Shown: positions 63,776-64,000 of the stretch, one piece after another
Numbering within the stretch: the stretch's first letter is position 1
Layout: the number at the start of each line of letters is the position of its first letter
Origin: Maribacter orientalis
GTDB lineage: Bacteria; Bacteroidota; Bacteroidia; Flavobacteriales; Flavobacteriaceae
Assembly (NCBI RefSeq): GCF_900109345.1
Contig: NZ_FNZN01000002.1
Coordinates: forward strand, 673,311-737,310
Length of the DNA stretch: 64,000 nt
Direction of reading: 5' to 3'
Made by a program: the position numbers and the translations under genes
The notes under the pieces: generated by a model
What the model was told of the DNA's origin: nothing
What the model saw: only the letters and a program-made list of their open reading frames with translations
Database searches by the model: none

Positions 63776-64000
63776 ATGCCTTGGAAAGAACATACGATTA
63801 TGGAACAAAAAATTGAATTTATCTGTGAATGGCGAACTGGAAAACACACCATCACGGAGCTTTGTAGAGTCTTTGAAATCTCAAGACCGACGGCTTACAA
63901 AATCATTGCCCGGTTTGAAAATGAAGGCTACGAAGGTCTTAGGGAGCTGTCCAGAAAACCACGTAGCCCGCACCCGAACGCGACCAACGAAAAAGTGTTG
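63776..64000 (+). CDS. IS481-family-like transposase, N-terminal part (runs off the window)
   Basis: The visible 75 codons start MPWKEHTIMEQ. They hold a helix-turn-helix (GKHTITELCRVFEISRPTAYKII), then ARFENEGYEGLRELSRKPRSPHPNAT, the conserved DNA-binding N terminus of IS481/IS3-type transposases. The DDE catalytic core would lie beyond the window. GC content is clearly higher than in the flanking DNA, consistent with a mobile element. Confidence 0.85.
   Translation, partial: MPWKEHTIMEQKIEFICEWRTGKHTITELCRVFEISRPTAYKIIARFENEGYEGLRELSRKPRSPHPNATNEKVL

Noticed and set aside
1..64000. CRISPR array, tRNA or rRNA genes
   Set aside because: I saw no regularly spaced direct repeats and no cloverleaf with a CCA-type end in the intergenic regions I read; a short RNA gene could still have been missed without a covariance search.

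Overview
The window looks like a chromosomal stretch from a marine-type Flavobacteriaceae bacterium (Bacteroidota). The DNA is AT-rich with low-GC codon use. It encodes an outer-membrane receptor with a carboxypeptidase-like plug extension, lipoproteins with short SSC/ASC-type lipoboxes, many small stress proteins of flavobacterial type, a GH30 glycosidase and 3-keto-glycoside genes. A genus in the Maribacter/Zobellia/Arenibacter neighbourhood is a guess, not something the sequence proves. I saw no tRNA, rRNA or CRISPR array.

Region 1 (1-11 kb) holds stress and regulatory genes: a Spx/ArsC-like protein without the catalytic Cys, an AsmA-like protein, two tandem paralogous AraC regulators, an SRAP-family protein that has lost its three catalytic residues, a DUF2383 bundle protein, a DUF2945 protein, a cyclase-fold DUF2652 protein, Dps, a YtxH/holin-like/small-protein operon and a succinate-semialdehyde dehydrogenase. 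Region 2 (11-16 kb) has a very large outer-membrane fusion (metallophosphoesterase-like, kinase-like and Omp85-like barrel domains), followed closely by an HD-domain protein fused to a Pycsar-type membrane effector domain. Region 3 (16-19 kb) is a graveyard: a frameshifted nucleoside deaminase, a 70-codon nirB remnant and a damaged nirD, followed by intact DUF4202 and sirohaem-synthesis genes. This is a nitrite-assimilation locus caught in decay.

Region 4 (19-29 kb) is a co-directional run: OmpR-type two-component pair, outer-membrane beta-barrel receptor, COG4705-type membrane protein, LTA-synthase-type sulfatase-fold enzyme, diacylglycerol kinase-like protein, PAP2 phosphatase and an MFS transporter. 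The lipid enzymes suggest head-group transfer coupled to lipid recycling. Region 5 (29-35 kb) contains a NahK-like sugar kinase, a TlpA thioredoxin, a cluster of tiny membrane and DNA-binding proteins (one split by an in-frame stop) and a GH30 lipoprotein. Region 6 (35-40.5 kb) has a DUF2188 protein, a hybrid sensor kinase and a GC-rich isoquinoline/aldehyde oxidoreductase pair lying between copies of a dispersed repeat.

Region 7 (40.6-49 kb) is a defence island: a type I restriction operon with an AbiEi/AbiEii-type toxin-antitoxin module spliced between hsdM and hsdS, an array of TGTTCA/TGAACA operator half-sites before the antitoxin, and a GIY-YIG-like gene at the end. Region 8 (49-61 kb) has an M14 peptidase and a 3-keto-glycoside-type catabolic cluster (DUF1080 hydrolase, sorbosone-dehydrogenase-like protein, DUF3500, GMC oxidoreductase, Gfo/Idh/MocA, small dehydrogenase subunit, NagB-like protein), then a YiiX-like hydrolase. 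Region 9 (61.5-64 kb) is again degraded: a frameshifted, N-terminally truncated homologue of pentameric ligand-gated channels, gene fragments, and the start of an IS481-like transposase that runs off the end of the window.
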